Assembly: GCA_045561055.1 (NCBI GenBank)
Contig: JBJKYL010000016.1
Span: 1 to 64,000 of the forward strand
Reading direction: 5' to 3'
DNA: 64,000 bases
From: SMWC01 sp045561055
GTDB taxonomy: Bacteria; Pseudomonadota; Gammaproteobacteria; Steroidobacterales; Rariloculaceae
The position numbers and the translations under genes were made by a program. The notes under the pieces were generated by a model. That model made no database searches. It was not told the origin of the DNA and was given only the letters and a program-made list of their open reading frames with translations. Position 1 is the stretch's first letter. Each line of letters opens with the position of its first letter. Below are positions 33,057 through 43,842 of this stretch, in pieces.

Positions 33057-34511
33057 CTACGCGTAACCCGCTGGTATCTGCTTATGCCAGTTGGTTTCTC
33101 GTTGAAAATAGTGGGCTGTCTTGAATAGTGCTGCTTCGCCAAGGTGCGGCCCAATTAGTTGCAGGCCTACGGGTAGTCCATCAGAGAACCCGCAAGGCAC
33201 CGATAGCGCGGGTAATCCTGCGAGATTCGCCCCAATGGTGTAGATATCATTGAGGTACATTTGAATTGGTTCATCCATTTTCTGTCCGATGCCAAAAGCA
33301 GGTGTCGGCGTGGTTGGGCCTACGAGCATATCTACTTTGTCAAAGGCATGGGCGAAATCGTCGCTAATCAACTGCCGGACTTTTTGTGCCTGAAGATAGT
33401 ATGCGTCGTAATAGCCTGCGGATAGCACATAGGTTCCGGTTAGTATTCGTCGCTTAACTTCTGGGCCGAAGCCTTCGCCGCGAGTGCGCATATAGAAGTC
33501 GGTTAGGTCTCCTGTATTCTCCGCGCGATACCCAAACCGTACGCCATCGAAACGAGAAAGATTCGATGAAGCTTCCGCAGGTGCAACTACGTAGTAGACC
33601 GGAACCGAGAGATGAATGTGTTCGAGGTCAACGTCTTTTATAGTTGCACCTAGTGACTCGAATACCCGTAGCGCGTCCCGCACTGCCGTCGCGCTGGCAT
33701 CGTCGAGACCGTCATCAAGAAAATTTTTAGGGACGCCGATCGTGATAGCATGCCAAGGTGTGTGCAAGTTGCCAACGAAGTCGGGGACCGGATCGGGTAG
33801 GGCTGTCGAGTCGCGTTCATCGAAGCCGGCCATCGCTTGTAACATGATCGCGCTGTCTTCGGCCGTTTGTGTTAGCGTTCCGGCTTGATCAAGGCTAGAC
33901 GCAAACGCAACCATGCCGTAGCGTGACACGCGCCCATAGGTTGGCTTGAACCCTGTTATTCCAGTTAGTGCTGCGGGCTGCCGGATGGAGCCGCCTGTGT
34001 CGGTTCCGGTTGCTCCAGACGCGAGTCTTGCAGCCACAGCAACCGCCGATCCACCTGACGATCCGCCAGGCACGAGATTAAAATCCCAGGGATTGTGCGT
34101 TGTCCCATAGAAGCTAGTCTCACTAGATGAACCCATGGCGAACTCGTCCATATTCGTTTTGCCGAGCATAATAGCGCCGGCTTCTCTTAGTCGTTGGACA
34201 ACTGTGGCGTCATAGGGCGATATAAAGTTGTCCAGCATTTTTGAGCCGCAGGAAGTTTTCACTCCCTGCGCGCAGAAAATGTCTTTGTGGGCAACGGGAA
34301 TACCGGTCAGTGGCGATACGTCGCCAGCAGCAAGTCGTTCGTCAGCAGCTTTTGCTTGTTTTAGCGCTTCGTTGCGAGTAATTGATACGAACGCATTGAG
34401 ATCAGAATCGAAGTGTTCGATGCGTCTGAGGTAATGTTCGGTCAATTCCGTCGCAGATATTCGCTTAGCCAAAAGGTCGTCGGAAAGTTGTTTGATGGTT
34501 TTGTCGTGCAT
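33057..34511 (-). CDS. gatA: Asp/Glu-tRNA amidotransferase subunit A
   Basis: Amidase-signature subunit that releases ammonia from glutamine. The Ser-cisSer-Lys triad is visible: the Lys in [11 protein letters not shown] and the serines in [15 protein letters not shown] and [14 protein letters not shown]. Length 484 residues is usual. MHDKTIKQL at 34511 is preferred; ATG 34520 adds MLA. It lies between gatC (about 70 nt upstream) and gatB (7 nt downstream). Confidence 0.95.
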   Translation of the reverse strand: MHDKTIKQLSDDLLAKRISATELTEHYLRRIEHFDSDLNAFVSITRNEALKQAKAADERLAAGDVSPLTGIPVAHKDIFCAQGVKTSCGSKMLDNFISPYDATVVQRLREAGAIMLGKTNMDEFAMGSSSETSFYGTTHNPWDFNLVPGGSSGGSAVAVAARLASGATGTDTGGSIRQPAALTGITGFKPTYGRVSRYGMVAFASSLDQAGTLTQTAEDSAIMLQAMAGFDERDSTALPDPVPDFVGNLHTPWHAITIGVPKNFLDDGLDDASATAVRDALRVFESLGATIKDVDLEHIHLSVPVYYVVAPAEASSNLSRFDGVRFGYRAENTGDLTDFYMRTRGEGFGPEVKRRILTGTYVLSAGYYDAYYLQAQKVRQLISDDFAHAFDKVDMLVGPTTPTPAFGIGQKMDEPIQMYLNDIYTIGANLAGLPALSVPCGFSDGLPVGLQLIGPHLGEAALFKTAHYFQRETNWHKQIPAGYA

Positions 34512-34583
34512 CGCTAGCACCGAATTAGTTCAGCGGAAATATCACACTGCGCCGAATACGGTTTTCGTATTCCTTGATGTTTG

Positions 34584-34871
34584 TTACTCGATGACCTTTG
34601 GAACAAGATAGTGGCCTTTCTTCACATGCGGCGCGTTGAGCTGAATGTGCGCATGTTCATCGATTTCCGTCACTTCATCGCTACGCAGGCGCTGTCCATG
34701 ATCAAGCGGATGCGCCATCGGTGTGACCCCATCGGTCTCGACGGCCTGAAGCTGGTCGACCAGTTTAACGATATCCGAAAGTTTAGCCTGAACGTCAGCC
34801 ATCTCTTCAGTGGCGATATTGAGGCGTGCCAGCAAGCAGAGCTTTTCGATATCTTCTCGATCGAGTGACAC
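34584..34871 (-). CDS. gatC: Asp/Glu-tRNA amidotransferase subunit C
   Basis: Small subunit wrapping GatA and GatB together. MSLDREDIEKLCLLARLNI and the ADVQAKLSDIVKLVDQLQAV helix match GatC, as does VTPMAHPLD. Length 95 residues is identical to many GatC proteins. It is the first gene of the leftward gat operon and is divergent from mreB. Confidence 0.94.
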   Translation of the reverse strand: MSLDREDIEKLCLLARLNIATEEMADVQAKLSDIVKLVDQLQAVETDGVTPMAHPLDHGQRLRSDEVTEIDEHAHIQLNAPHVKKGHYLVPKVIE

Positions 34872-34901
34872 GGTTCATTTCTCGGCAAAGAAAGGCGCTT
34901 A

Positions 34902-34929
34902 ACTATACACTTCGCTTGCCGATTGTCCT
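34902..34929 (-). promoter_or_regulatory. Candidate promoter of the gatCAB operon
   Basis: On the minus strand AGGACA (34929-34924), a 16-nt spacer and TATAGT (34907-34902) lie 31 nt or more upstream of gatC. Each hexamer is a fair match to the sigma70 consensus. Inferred. Confidence 0.3.
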
Positions 34930-34964
34930 ACCCATTGCTAAAGTGGTCAATTGGTTTTAGTTAG

Positions 34965-36023
<1,059 letters not shown>

Positions 36024-36068
36024 TCCGACTTCGGTTGGTACAGGCAGTTAGCGGGAGTGGCGTAGGCC

Positions 36069-36956
36069 ATGAATGCGGTTGGAGGAAACGGCGGAAGTTT
36101 CGGTAAAGGGAGCGTTTCCTTAGGTCTGCGCTTCATAATTATCGCCATTGTTAGCGGTTCGCTGATGCTGCTCGACCATCACGAATCACATCTCACAAGG
36201 ATACGTCAGGTATTCTCGATCGTGGTGTACCCGATTCAAGTCGCCGTCAATCTTCCGTTCGCTGGTTGGCGGCTGGCGAATCAAGCAATGTTGAGTCGGA
36301 ACGCGTTACTCGACGAGAATGCGCTACTGAAAAGTGAGCAACTTGAAGCTGACGTCCGTTTACAGCGACTCGCTACCCTTGAGGCAGAGAACGATAGGTT
36401 ACGGGCGATGCTAGATTCCAGCGCAAGAGTGTCAGATCGAGTGCTCGTCGTCGAAATTCTTGCAGTTGATCTAGATCCGTATCGGCAGCGTTTTACGATT
36501 AACCGGGGACTGAAAGATGATGTCTATATCGGACAGGCTTTGCTAGATGCTGACGGAGTCGTGGGCCAGATCGTGCGCGTAGACCATATGACATCAGAGG
36601 TCATATTGATCAGTGATGCCGATCATGCGCTGCCTATCGCTATCAACAGGAATGGTTTACGGACGATTGTTGTCGGAACCGGCGATAGTAATAGACTCCG
36701 ACTTCCCTATCTTGCGAATAGCGCAGACATTAAATCTGGTGATCTGCTCGTTTCTTCAGGTCTTGGTGGCGTGTTCCCCTCGGGCTATCCGGTAGGAAGA
36801 GTCTTGGAAGTTCTTCGTCAGCCCGGCCAGTCTTTCGCCGAAGTTATCGCCGAACCTCTGGCGCAGCTGGATCGTGACCGAGAAGTACTACTGGTTTGGG
36901 AGGCGGATGACGAGGCTGGTGGTTCCACATCGACGAGTATAGCTGAGGCACAGTAA
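36069..36956 (+). CDS. mreC: Rod shape-determining protein MreC
   Basis: Bitopic inner-membrane protein that organises the elongation complex in the periplasm. One N-terminal helix (about residues 18-36), a coiled coil (about 75-115: RNALLDENALLKSEQLEADV) and a beta-rich periplasmic domain with LDPYRQRFTINRGLKDDVYI and VSSGLGGVFPSGYPVG. Length 295 is normal. Its stop overlaps the mreD start (TAATG). Confidence 0.93.
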   Translation: MNAVGGNGGSFGKGSVSLGLRFIIIAIVSGSLMLLDHHESHLTRIRQVFSIVVYPIQVAVNLPFAGWRLANQAMLSRNALLDENALLKSEQLEADVRLQRLATLEAENDRLRAMLDSSARVSDRVLVVEILAVDLDPYRQRFTINRGLKDDVYIGQALLDADGVVGQIVRVDHMTSEVILISDADHALPIAINRNGLRTIVVGTGDSNRLRLPYLANSADIKSGDLLVSSGLGGVFPSGYPVGRVLEVLRQPGQSFAEVIAEPLAQLDRDREVLLVWEADDEAGGSTSTSIAEAQ

Positions 36957-37444
36957 TGTTGGGAGTAAAGAGCCAAAGACAAATGCTGCTTATCTCCCTG
37001 TTCTCGGCGTTAATGCTTGCGATCGTGCCGTTGCCGGCGGCAATCGCTGTATATCGGCCCGACTGGGTCCCAATCGTTCTGATTTTCTGGAGCCTCATGA
37101 CTCCCGAACGTGTCGGCTTGCTTACGGCATTCTTGATGGGCCTAGCGCTTGATGCGCTGTCGGGGGCGCTGCTTGGTCAACATGCGTTCGCCATGGTCAC
37201 GGTTGTCTATCTAAGCGTTCGATTCCATTTGCGTATTCGGGTATTCCCCGTCTGGCAACTAAGCGTGACCGTTATTCTGTTGCTTATTATTTATGAATTC
37301 ATGTTGTTCTGGATAGATGGGGTCGTTGGCCGCAGTGTGCCTGTTATTGAGCGTTGGGCGCCGGTCGTAAGCGGAGCGTTGGTATGGCCTTTGGTTCTCA
37401 GTTATCTTGCCAGTGTGCGTGACGATACTCAAACGCGGGTCTAA
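36956..37444 (+). CDS. mreD: Rod shape-determining protein MreD
   Basis: Small polytopic inner-membrane protein of the elongasome, 162 residues, mostly hydrophobic with five predicted helices. It has the MreD-typical LMTPERVGLLTAFLMGLALD, followed by LGQHAFAM. Position between mreC and the PBP2 gene is diagnostic. Confidence 0.92.
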   Translation: MLGVKSQRQMLLISLFSALMLAIVPLPAAIAVYRPDWVPIVLIFWSLMTPERVGLLTAFLMGLALDALSGALLGQHAFAMVTVVYLSVRFHLRIRVFPVWQLSVTVILLLIIYEFMLFWIDGVVGRSVPVIERWAPVVSGALVWPLVLSYLASVRDDTQTRV

Positions 37445-37445
37445 T

Positions 37446-39359
37446 GTGAATCGTCTAGCGCAACTAAAGGATCATGGTAAGGAACAGCAGCTATTCCTTT
37501 CCAGAATCATTGTCGCTGGGATTGTAATTCTGCTACTTACTAGCATTCTCGTCCTTCGTTTATATCAATTGCAGATACTCGAGTATCAGCAGTTCGCTGA
37601 TCTATCGCAGGGTAACCGTCTTCGGATTGAACCGTTGCCGCCGACGAGAGGTCTCATTTTCGATCGAAACGGCACCGTGTTGGCCGAGAATCTTCCAACC
37701 TGGGAGCTAATTGTCACGCCAGAGGAAATCGAAGACATGGACAACACTTTCGATTCTTTGGAGGTGCTGGGGCTTATTGCGGTGGATAATCGTGCCAGTC
37801 TGAGAGAGCTGATTCGTTCACATCGCGGATTCGAAAGGGTCAGGTTGGGAAATATCAGCGAGGAAGAGGCTGCACGATTTGCGGCTCGTCGTCATCAATT
37901 TTTAGGCGTCGATATCAGAGAAGGACTCGTGCGGCACTATCCTTACGGTGATGCTGCAGCGCACGCGCTTGGCTATGTGGCAAGTATTTCTGCGGAAGAT
38001 CTAAAACGAATTGAGCGGAGCGATTATGCAGCGACATCGATTATCGGTAGGACCGGTGTTGAACTAAGTTACGAGGATGTTTTGCATGGGTCTGTAGGTT
38101 ATCGACAGCAGGTTGTGAATGCGCAGGGGCGAGTTTTGCTAGATCCCGTAACAAATGCTGGTGTTGGTGATGCAAGTGCCCCATCGACAGGTCTCGAAAC
38201 CAAATGGCCGGTGCCCGGGAACAATATCGTTTTATCACTGGATATTCGTTTGCAGTTAGCGGCTGAAGAATTGATGCAGGGCATGCGAGGCGCTGCTATA
38301 GCGATAGATCCAACTAATGGCGATTTGCTAGCATTTGTCAGCGCGCCTTCGTTTAACCTCAATCGATTCTCTACCGGCTTAACTCAATTGGATTACCGTG
38401 CTCTGAGTGAAGATGCCGACATTCCTCTTTTTAACCGGGCACTGTCTGGGAGTTATCCTCCCGGATCCGTTATCAAGCCGTTCTTAGGCATCGCTGCTTT
38501 GGTTTACGGCGTGCTTGATGCTGATCACCGCTCAATGTGTCCTGGCTATTTTCAACTACCAGGTCACTCGCACCGTTACCGCGATTGGAAGCCGGAGGGT
38601 CATGGTTTAACAGACCTTCATCAAGCGATTGTTCAGTCTTGCGATGTTTACTACTACCAGCTCGCCGTGAAACTCGGGATTGATACTATAGATGAGTTTC
38701 TTCGCTCTTTTGGTTTTGGAGCGCCAACCGGCATCGATATTAATGGAGAGGGGCATGGGCTCGTGCCGTCTCGTGAATGGAAACGAACTCAGTTTTCCCG
38801 TCGCGAAGATCAGGTGTGGTTTCCAGGAGAGACAGTGATAACTGGTATTGGTCAGGGGTTCACTCTCGTGACGCCGTTGCAGCTTGCGCACTCAACCGCG
38901 ATATTAGCGAGCCGCGGTATTCCCTTTAAGCCGCGTTTAGTGAGAGCGGAGGTGGATGGCGTTACGGGCGAGGTCACCGCGCGTGAGCCAGAAGCTCTTT
39001 CAGAGCTGGACATTGATGCAGATCACTGGCAAAGCATTCACGATGGAATGCTGGGTGTGATTGAGGAAGAGTTAGGAACCGCTCATACCGTCATGAGCGG
39101 AGTCGATTACATGGTTGCGGGCAAGACCGGTACTGCACAGGTCTTCACTGTTGCTCAGGGCGATAAATACGATGCCGAGACTCTGGACGAACATTTGTTG
39201 GATCATGGGTTGTTTATTGCTTTCGCGCCAATTGAGGCGCCTAGCATTGCGATTGCAGTCGTGGTAGAGAATCGCGGTGGCGGAGGCGTCACAGCAGCGC
39301 CAATCGCCCGTCGTATTTTGGATGTTTACTTCGAAGAAGCTGATTATGTCCGTCGGTAG
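37446..39359 (+). CDS. mrdA: Penicillin-binding protein 2 (elongation transpeptidase)
   Basis: Bitopic class B PBP that cross-links peptidoglycan for rod elongation. One N-terminal membrane helix (IIVAGIVILLLTSILVL), then the pedestal domain (PPTRGLIFDRNGTVLAENLP), then the transpeptidase with SxxK in SYPPGSVIKP, SxN-equivalent SCD in QSCDVYYYQL, and KTG in VAGKTGTAQVF. GTG 37446 begins 1 nt after the mreD stop and gives 637 residues, as in E. coli PBP2 (633). An ATG at 37407 would overlap mreD by 38 nt and is less likely. Confidence 0.95.
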   Translation: MNRLAQLKDHGKEQQLFLSRIIVAGIVILLLTSILVLRLYQLQILEYQQFADLSQGNRLRIEPLPPTRGLIFDRNGTVLAENLPTWELIVTPEEIEDMDNTFDSLEVLGLIAVDNRASLRELIRSHRGFERVRLGNISEEEAARFAARRHQFLGVDIREGLVRHYPYGDAAAHALGYVASISAEDLKRIERSDYAATSIIGRTGVELSYEDVLHGSVGYRQQVVNAQGRVLLDPVTNAGVGDASAPSTGLETKWPVPGNNIVLSLDIRLQLAAEELMQGMRGAAIAIDPTNGDLLAFVSAPSFNLNRFSTGLTQLDYRALSEDADIPLFNRALSGSYPPGSVIKPFLGIAALVYGVLDADHRSMCPGYFQLPGHSHRYRDWKPEGHGLTDLHQAIVQSCDVYYYQLAVKLGIDTIDEFLRSFGFGAPTGIDINGEGHGLVPSREWKRTQFSRREDQVWFPGETVITGIGQGFTLVTPLQLAHSTAILASRGIPFKPRLVRAEVDGVTGEVTAREPEALSELDIDADHWQSIHDGMLGVIEEELGTAHTVMSGVDYMVAGKTGTAQVFTVAQGDKYDAETLDEHLLDHGLFIAFAPIEAPSIAIAVVVENRGGGGVTAAPIARRILDVYFEEADYVRR

Positions 39360-40479
39360 TCTTGAGTATAGCTCCGTCTCCGAGCGCGTCCCGAAGCCAT
39401 TTCGGTTTCGCATGCCGATCATGGATGTGCCGATTTTTCTCACGTTACTCGTGGTCACTGGCTTCGGTTTTATCGTGCTGTATAGCGCTGTTGATGGGGA
39501 ACCATCCCTCCTGATACGTCAGGGGGTCCGGATACTTCTCGCGTTCTGCGCATATTTGGTAGTCGCGCAGATTTCTCCAAGGGCTCTGATGATGTGGACG
39601 CCGTGGATATTTTTTTCTGGCATTGTTTTGCTGATATTCGTTATGGTGAATGGTGCCGTAGGGCAAGGGGCACAGCGATGGCTAGATCTTGGTATTGTGC
39701 GTTTCCAGCCATCCGAACTGTTGAAGCTAGCAGTTCCGATGATGGTTGCGTGGTTTATGCACGAGAGACCTTTGCCACCAACGTTTTTCCAGTTACTAAT
39801 CGTCGCAATCCTTATACTTGTACCCGCTTTTCTAATTGCCCAACAGCCAGATCTCGGAACGGCCCTACTCGTCATCGCAGCGGGCTGCTTTGCAGTGCTG
39901 TTCGCGGGCGTTGGTATTCGAGTTGTCTCAGCTCTTGGAATAATAGGTCTGTTATCCGTACCAGCGCTTTGGCATTTTATGCGGGAGTATCAGCGGGCTC
40001 GCGTGATGACTTTTCTTAATCCAGAGTCTGACCCGCTCGGCGCGGGTTACAATATTATTCAATCCAAGATCGCATTGGGTTCCGGCGGGCTTTTCGGAAA
40101 AGGCTGGTTAAACGGTACTCAGGCACATCTCGAGTTTCTGCCAGAACGCAGTACGGATTTTATCTTCGCTGTTATGGGAGAAGAGTTTGGGTTGCTCGGG
40201 CTACTTTTGCTGCTGACACTCTACCTGGTCGTGGTTGGGCGAGGTCTTTTGATCGCTGTCCATGCTCAGGATACGTTCACACGCCTGCTCGCAGGTTCGT
40301 TAAGCCTCACATTCTTCTTCTACGTCTTCGTGAATGCGGGTATGGTTTGTGGTCTTTTGCCAATCGTTGGAGTGCCACTACCGCTTGTCAGCGCAGGGGG
40401 GACTTCAATGGTGACGCTAATGGCTGGTTTCGGTATGCTCGCGGCGATCCAGGGCAATAGGAAGTTACTCGCAACATGA
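39346..40479 (+). CDS. rodA: Elongasome glycosyltransferase RodA (SEDS family)
   Basis: Polytopic SEDS peptidoglycan polymerase working with PBP2. Ten or so membrane helices; SEDS motifs include LFAGVGIRVVSAL, the NPESDPLGAGYNIIQSKIALGSGG loop region (seen in pieces), LPERSTDFIFAVMGEEFG with the essential Asp, and GVPLPLVSAGGTS. Length 377 is normal. ATG 39346 overlaps the end of mrdA by 14 nt. The stop overlaps mltB as ATGA. Confidence 0.95.
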   Translation: MSVGSLEYSSVSERVPKPFRFRMPIMDVPIFLTLLVVTGFGFIVLYSAVDGEPSLLIRQGVRILLAFCAYLVVAQISPRALMMWTPWIFFSGIVLLIFVMVNGAVGQGAQRWLDLGIVRFQPSELLKLAVPMMVAWFMHERPLPPTFFQLLIVAILILVPAFLIAQQPDLGTALLVIAAGCFAVLFAGVGIRVVSALGIIGLLSVPALWHFMREYQRARVMTFLNPESDPLGAGYNIIQSKIALGSGGLFGKGWLNGTQAHLEFLPERSTDFIFAVMGEEFGLLGLLLLLTLYLVVVGRGLLIAVHAQDTFTRLLAGSLSLTFFFYVFVNAGMVCGLLPIVGVPLPLVSAGGTSMVTLMAGFGMLAAIQGNRKLLAT

Positions 40480-41507
40480 ATGGATTCTACCGACAGTTGT
40501 ATATGTTGCTGGCAGTACTTGTCGTTGGCGCTCCCCTGCAAGCCTATGAATTTGATCAAGATGCGGTTGCAGCGGCACGTGCAGCATTTATCGAGCACAT
40601 GGTCGATACTCACAATTTCGATCGCGGGGAGCTTGCCACCATGCTTGGCGAAGCAGAGATCGTAGATAGTATTCTCGAGGCTATCTCGCGACCGGCCGAG
40701 CGAGTTATGCCCTGGTACGAATATCGGGAAATCTTCCTAACGGAATCCCGTATTGTCGGTGGCGCCGAGTTTTGGTTTGAGCATGAGGAGGAAATTCGCG
40801 CTGCTAGTAGGGAATTCGGCGTTGCGCCGGAGATGCTGGTCGCTATCCTCGGTATTGAGACGCTGTACGGCAGGCGGACCGGCTCTTATAGAGTACTAGA
40901 CTCATTAAGTACTTTGGCCTTTGCTTATCCACCTCGATCCCCATTTTTTACCTCGGAGCTTGAACACTTTCTTTTGCTTGCGCGGGAAGAAGATATCGAT
41001 CCGCGCGAGACGCTTGGATCCTATGCAGGCGCAATGGGCGCTGGACAGTTTATTTCTTCCAGTTTTCGTGCCTATGCGGTTGACGGTAACGGTGACGGGC
41101 GTCGCGATCTATGGGGTAATTGGGAAGATGTATTTGCAAGCGTTGCTAATTACTTTGAGGTTCACGGCTGGGAGTATGGAGAGCCCGTTGTTGTGCGAGC
41201 GACTTTGGCCGCTGGATATCCTGTGACAGAGTTGGAAAACAGCATGGACCTGAACGAGACAGTGGCTTCGGCCAGTCAGCTCGGCTATGTTTTTGCTAGC
41301 GAAATGCCTGATACGGAAGCAACGACTATCCTGAGGCTTCAGGGTCGGGATGAACTGGAATATTGGATCGGATACCATAACTTTCGCGTGATAACGCGCT
41401 ATAACCGCAGTGTGAAATACGCACTAGCTGCTCACCAACTCGGTATTGAAATTCGGGCAGCGTATGAGGGTCTGCAGGCGGAGACCAGTCCGGCGTCCGG
41501 CGTATGA
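40476..41507 (+). CDS. mltB: Lytic murein transglycosylase B
   Basis: Cleaves glycan strands to 1,6-anhydro ends. The catalytic Glu is in VAILGIETLYGRRTG, and the family motifs AYPPRSPFF, GSYAGAMGAGQFISSSFRAY and DGNGDGRRDLWGNWEDVF are present. The signal peptide (about 1-23) has no lipobox Cys, so the enzyme is probably soluble in the periplasm, unlike the lipoprotein MltB of E. coli. Length 343 residues. It overlaps rodA and rlpA by 4 nt on each side, indicating translational coupling. Confidence 0.93.
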   Translation: MNGFYRQLYMLLAVLVVGAPLQAYEFDQDAVAAARAAFIEHMVDTHNFDRGELATMLGEAEIVDSILEAISRPAERVMPWYEYREIFLTESRIVGGAEFWFEHEEEIRAASREFGVAPEMLVAILGIETLYGRRTGSYRVLDSLSTLAFAYPPRSPFFTSELEHFLLLAREEDIDPRETLGSYAGAMGAGQFISSSFRAYAVDGNGDGRRDLWGNWEDVFASVANYFEVHGWEYGEPVVVRATLAAGYPVTELENSMDLNETVASASQLGYVFASEMPDTEATTILRLQGRDELEYWIGYHNFRVITRYNRSVKYALAAHQLGIEIRAAYEGLQAETSPASGV

Positions 41508-42379
41508 AGTGCCCGATCTTAGGTCAATGTGATAGTGGGACGGTAATTCCTAAAGTTGCCGCGGTAGTTTCCCTGCTGGTTTTGTCCGGTTGTTCGTCGC
41601 AGCCTGCGGAGCCCACGTCAGATATCATCATACGGGAAGCGGTTGTCGATCCTGAGCGGAACCGGCGTGGGAATTCGCCCGTTTATGAGGTATTCGGGAA
41701 ACGTTATTTCGTGATGGAGTCGAGTGTTGGCTATCGTGAACGCGGTGTGGCTTCCTGGTACGGTGAAGATTTTCACGGTCGTCCTACTTCCGGTGGTGAA
41801 CCATACGATATGTATGCAATGACCGCCGCGCATAAGACGCTGCCGATTCCGACCTGGGTAGAAGTTACTCACGCGGGTAGTGGCCGTCGAGTCGTTGTGA
41901 AGGTTAATGATCGTGGTCCCTTCGTTGATGATCGGATAATAGACCTGAGCTATGCGGCTGCGGAGGCTATAGGTATGACACGGGCCGGAACCGCGATGGT
42001 TGATGTACGCGCTCTTCGAGAATCTTCGGCGACAAACCTTTCTGTGTGGGAGGATGTTGTATCCGATCCGGGAAATTCAGGTGGTTTTTCGGTGATATCC
42101 TCAGCGGCTGCGGCGACACCGAATATCAGTGACTGGACAATTAGAGGAGTCTACGCGCAGGTTGGCGCCTTTAGTCAGCATGATAATGCTTTGCGACTCG
42201 TGGGTAGGCTGGAAGCGGGTGGCTATGATTCCGTATTCATAGTCTCGGAGCATGGCCGAGCTGGTGACCTTTACCGGGTCAGAATTGGCCCATTAGCCGA
42301 TTTAGACGCATATGATGAATTAGTCAAGCGGCTGTCTTCCCTTGGTTTGAATGACAGTCGATTGATCGTTGAGCGCTGA
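41504..42379 (+). CDS. rlpA: Septal-ring lytic transglycosylase RlpA with SPOR domain
   Basis: Outer-membrane lipoprotein (lipobox LSGC near residue 30). The double-psi beta-barrel domain has GVASWYGEDFHGRPTSGGE, YAMTAAHKTLPIPTWVEV and VKVNDRGPFVDDRIIDLS, including the catalytic residues of Pseudomonas RlpA. The C-terminal 75 residues (GVYAQVGAFSQHDNALRLV onward) are a SPOR domain that binds denuded septal peptidoglycan. Length 291. In operon with mltB and followed by dacA. Confidence 0.93.
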   Translation: MKCPILGQCDSGTVIPKVAAVVSLLVLSGCSSQPAEPTSDIIIREAVVDPERNRRGNSPVYEVFGKRYFVMESSVGYRERGVASWYGEDFHGRPTSGGEPYDMYAMTAAHKTLPIPTWVEVTHAGSGRRVVVKVNDRGPFVDDRIIDLSYAAAEAIGMTRAGTAMVDVRALRESSATNLSVWEDVVSDPGNSGGFSVISSAAAATPNISDWTIRGVYAQVGAFSQHDNALRLVGRLEAGGYDSVFIVSEHGRAGDLYRVRIGPLADLDAYDELVKRLSSLGLNDSRLIVER

Positions 42380-42435
42380 GCGATTAAGAGATAGAGAATA
42401 CTTATGAGAAGGATAAAACGACTAGGAGTTTATCG

Positions 42436-43566
42436 ATGAGACGAGTCTGGGTTGTACCCGTGTTGTTGCTCGCAGTCGCAAGCTTTGCGCAAGACGTTCC
42501 CATTCCTGCTCCTCCACAGATTGGCGGAAACAGTTACATATTATTGGATTTTTCGAGCGGGGAAATTCTTGCAGATTCGCAGTCCGATGAGTTAATCGAG
42601 CCTGCAAGTCTGACTAAGCTGATGACGGCCTACACGGCATTTCATGCGCTGCGAGAGGAACAGGTTTCGTTGCAGGATGAGGTGCTCGTTAGCGAAAAGG
42701 CCTGGCGAACCGAGGGTTCGAGAATGTTTATCGAAGTAAACACGCGGGTATCCCTGGAAGATCTGCTCCGTGGAATGATCATTCAGTCTGGCAATGATGC
42801 GAGCGTAGCGCTTGCCGAGCACGTTGCGGGGACAGAAGAGGTCTTTGTTGGGCTTATGAACCAACATGCGGAATTACTTGGCATGTCGAATTCAACATTT
42901 ATGAATACCACGGGACTGCCTGCAGATGGCCATTATATGACGGCTCGCGATATCGCGCGGCTCGCGTACGCAATTATCTCGGAATTCCCCGAGTATTATG
43001 GTTGGTATTCAGAGCGCGAGTTTACCTATAACGATATTCGCCAGCATAATCGAAATGCTCTTCTCTGGCGGGACGAGTCGGTTGATGGATTGAAGACAGG
43101 TTATACAGATGCAGCGGGTTATTGTCTCGTTACCTCCGCTGATCGCTCTGGTATGCGGTTGATATCGGTTGTCACGGGAATGGCGAGTGCGCAGGCGCGC
43201 GAGGATGGCAGCCAGGCATTACTGAATTACGGTTTTCGATTTTATGAAACTCATAAGCTTTATACGAGTGGAGAGGAGGTGACGACGGCTCGTGTTTGGG
43301 GTGGAAATCCTCAATATGTTTCGCTCGGGTTGGCTGACGATTTCCATATTACTGTTCCCCGTGGCCGATACGATGCGCTTGAAGCGATGATGGATCTCGA
43401 GACGGATCTAAGTGCTCCGCTTGGTGAAGGTGTGCAGGTGGGCGAAGTGCGTGTAACGCTTCGTGAAGAAGAAGTAGCGGCGATGCCACTCATGACTCTG
43501 TCAGCGATCGGTGAAGCGAGTCTCTGGACGCGGATTAAGGATGAAGTCACCTTGTGGCTGCAATAA
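42436..43566 (+). CDS. dacA: D-alanyl-D-alanine carboxypeptidase (PBP5/6 family)
   Basis: Removes the terminal D-Ala of pentapeptides. The SxxK motif is S58-L-T-K61 in EPASLTKLMTAY, SxN is SGNDAS, and KTG is in VDGLKTGYTDAAGYC. The C-terminal beta domain ends with an amphipathic helix (WTRIKDEVTLWLQ) for membrane attachment, as in PBP5. Signal peptide residues 1-19. Length 376. AGGAG lies 7 nt before ATG 42436. YbeD follows 12 nt downstream. Confidence 0.94.
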   Translation: MRRVWVVPVLLLAVASFAQDVPIPAPPQIGGNSYILLDFSSGEILADSQSDELIEPASLTKLMTAYTAFHALREEQVSLQDEVLVSEKAWRTEGSRMFIEVNTRVSLEDLLRGMIIQSGNDASVALAEHVAGTEEVFVGLMNQHAELLGMSNSTFMNTTGLPADGHYMTARDIARLAYAIISEFPEYYGWYSEREFTYNDIRQHNRNALLWRDESVDGLKTGYTDAAGYCLVTSADRSGMRLISVVTGMASAQAREDGSQALLNYGFRFYETHKLYTSGEEVTTARVWGGNPQYVSLGLADDFHITVPRGRYDALEAMMDLETDLSAPLGEGVQVGEVRVTLREEEVAAMPLMTLSAIGEASLWTRIKDEVTLWLQ

Positions 43567-43578
43567 TGGTGAATTCAC

Positions 43579-43842
43579 TTGTGCAAGGACTCCTTAATAG
43601 AGTTTCCCTGTGACCTGCCGATAAAGGTTTTTGGTAGGAACGTCGCTGGTTTTCGAGAGACAGTTGCTGAAATTGTCAAAGCGCACTGTGTAATGTTGTC
43701 GACTGATAAAATAAGAGAGAAACACAGCCGAGATAGCGGTTATATCAGTCTTACGATTACTATTAAGGCCGACAGCCGAGAACAGGTTGATGGGTTGTAT
43801 CAGGAGCTTTGTGAAAGCGATGACATCATAATGGTATTGTGA
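43579..43842 (+). CDS. ybeD: YbeD/DUF493 family protein
   Basis: Small cytosolic alpha/beta (ACT-like) protein of 87 residues, conserved between dacA and lipB in gammaproteobacteria; the molecular function is not settled. FPCDLPIKVFGRN and YISLTITIKADSREQVDGLYQ fit the family. The start is TTG with GGTGA upstream; no ATG or GTG is in frame nearby. Its stop overlaps the GTG start of lipB. Confidence 0.88.
   Translation: MCKDSLIEFPCDLPIKVFGRNVAGFRETVAEIVKAHCVMLSTDKIREKHSRDSGYISLTITIKADSREQVDGLYQELCESDDIIMVL

Noticed and set aside
42404..42439. 11-codon open frame overlapping the dacA start as ATGA
   Set aside because: No convincing ribosome binding site of its own; dacA has its own AGGAG. Probably chance.
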